From: an uncultured Verrucomicrobiota bacterium
Lineage (GTDB): Bacteria > Verrucomicrobiota > Verrucomicrobiia > Limisphaerales > JADLHS01
DNA length: 35,402 nucleotides
NCBI GenBank assembly: GCA_903828255.1
Contig: CAIKLQ010000509.1
Location: forward strand, 1 to 35,402
Direction of reading: 5' to 3'
Shown: in pieces, positions 34,677-35,402 of the stretch
Numbering within the stretch: position 1 is the stretch's first letter
How the letters are laid out: each line of letters opens with the position of its first letter
Program-made: the position numbers and the translations under genes
The notes under the pieces: model-generated
Told to the model about the DNA's origin: nothing
Database searches by the model: none
What the model saw: only the letters and a program-made list of their open reading frames with translations

Positions 34677-34727
34677 ATTGTGAGCCGTTCATGAGCCAAC
34701 TCCGTTGCAAGCTTGAAAAAGTCATTT

Positions 34728-35402
34728 ATGTCTCATCACCATGAAACGGACATCACGAAAACCTTCCTGTTGGGTCTTTCACTGTTTGGCCTGATTACGG
34801 CGGCGATTGCCGAATATCTGCCCGCAGACCGAGAGGGCATCGAGTGGTGCGACATCTGGATTTCGCACGCCACCGAAACCAATCTCCCGCGCGTGCTGCT
34901 CATCGGCGATTCCATCACGCGCGGCTACTACCCGGCCGTGGAGAAGCGACTTTCGGGCAAGGCGTTTGTGGCGCGCCTGACGACCTCCGCGTTTTTGAGC
35001 GACCCGATGCTCGCGCAGCAAATCGCGCTCGTGCTCGACAACACCAAGTTCAAGGTGATCCATTTCAACAACGGCATGCATGGTTGGCAGCATACCGAGG
35101 AGGAATATCGCAAAGCTTTTCCGGGTTTCACGGCGACCATCCGGAAGCACGCGTCGGGCGCGAAGTTGATCTGGGCCGCCACGACTCCGTTGAAACAGTC
35201 CACGAACAGCCCGCCCCGCAATCCGACGCAAGCCTCAAACGAACGCATTGCCGCCCGAAATGCCATCGCCCTGGAATGCGTGAAGCCGCAGAACATCCCG
35301 GTGAACGATCTGAACGCGCTCGCCAAAGGACACCCCGAGTACCACGCCGATGACGTGCATTTCAACCGCGAGGGAATCACCGTTCAAGCGGAACAAGTAG
35401 CC
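34728..35402 (+). CDS. Second SGNH/GDSL hydrolase, cut by the window end
   Basis: The first 225 residues are visible and the frame is open at the end of the window. MSHHHETDITKTFLLGLSLF starts a signal peptide (to about AAIAEYLP), followed by VLLIGDSITRGYYPAVEKRL with the nucleophile serine of block I, TTSAFLSDP near the block II position, IHFNNGMHGW with the block III glycine and asparagine, and DDVHFNREG with the block V aspartate and histidine. This is a shorter SGNH type without the N-terminal beta domain of the gene before it, so the two are not simple duplicates. The ATG at 34728 is used; another ATG at 34741 is out of frame and soon stops. They are probably co-transcribed. Confidence 0.85.
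   Translation, partial: MSHHHETDITKTFLLGLSLFGLITAAIAEYLPADREGIEWCDIWISHATETNLPRVLLIGDSITRGYYPAVEKRLSGKAFVARLTTSAFLSDPMLAQQIALVLDNTKFKVIHFNNGMHGWQHTEEEYRKAFPGFTATIRKHASGAKLIWAATTPLKQSTNSPPRNPTQASNERIAARNAIALECVKPQNIPVNDLNALAKGHPEYHADDVHFNREGITVQAEQVA

Overview
The window is GC-rich bacterial DNA. It most resembles Verrucomicrobiota, probably a Limisphaerales/Pedosphaera-like lineage. This is an inference from the prepilin-like protein with the [20 protein letters not shown] leader helix, the secreted SGNH and TIM-barrel hydrolases, the scarcity of Shine-Dalgarno sequences, and many short palindromic intergenic repeats. Most of the window is ordinary chromosome with housekeeping genes; a few patches are accessory.

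Left part (1-8400): mreB on the minus strand; a nine-haem c-type plus membrane b-type cytochrome fusion on the plus strand with a small zinc-finger-like gene behind it; a minus-strand pair made of a universal stress protein and a DNA-binding-domain-free cyclic-nucleotide-binding protein (joined by a GTGA overlap); a PocR/AraC-type regulator; a P1B-4-type metal ATPase; and a tiny exported protein whose cysteines recur every eight residues. Redox, stress and metal handling is the apparent theme, but only neighbourhood links these genes.

Middle left (8700-13900): a minus-strand block of a prepilin-like protein, a large exported TIM-barrel protein and a DUF4434-like lipoprotein, probably for carbohydrate processing outside the cytoplasm. 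Middle (14200-19300): lepA-lepB (ATGA overlap) and an ABC transporter ATPase/permease pair.

Centre (19670-26580): gyrB and gyrA with four small genes between them: a Phd/YefM-like antitoxin, a PIN-domain toxin, a zeta-toxin-like kinase and an unrecognised 96-residue partner. A promoter with a perfect 18-bp palindrome in its spacer starts 7 bases after the gyrB stop and predicts a leaderless antitoxin mRNA. This is the most interesting part of the window, and the kinase/partner pair is the best candidate for an undescribed two-gene system.

Right part (26600-35402): pdxH; a small lysine-tailed protein; a repeat-rich intergenic stretch; a small zinc-ribbon-like gene; a hexose-6-phosphate mutarotase-like gene; an ispH-dGTPase operon; tRNA-Pro(UGG) followed at once by a broken integrase and an ISL3-like transposase remnant (a decayed island); and two exported SGNH hydrolases, the second running off the end. 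At least eight palindromic or inverted-repeat elements lie between genes, and several create false N- or C-terminal coding extensions.
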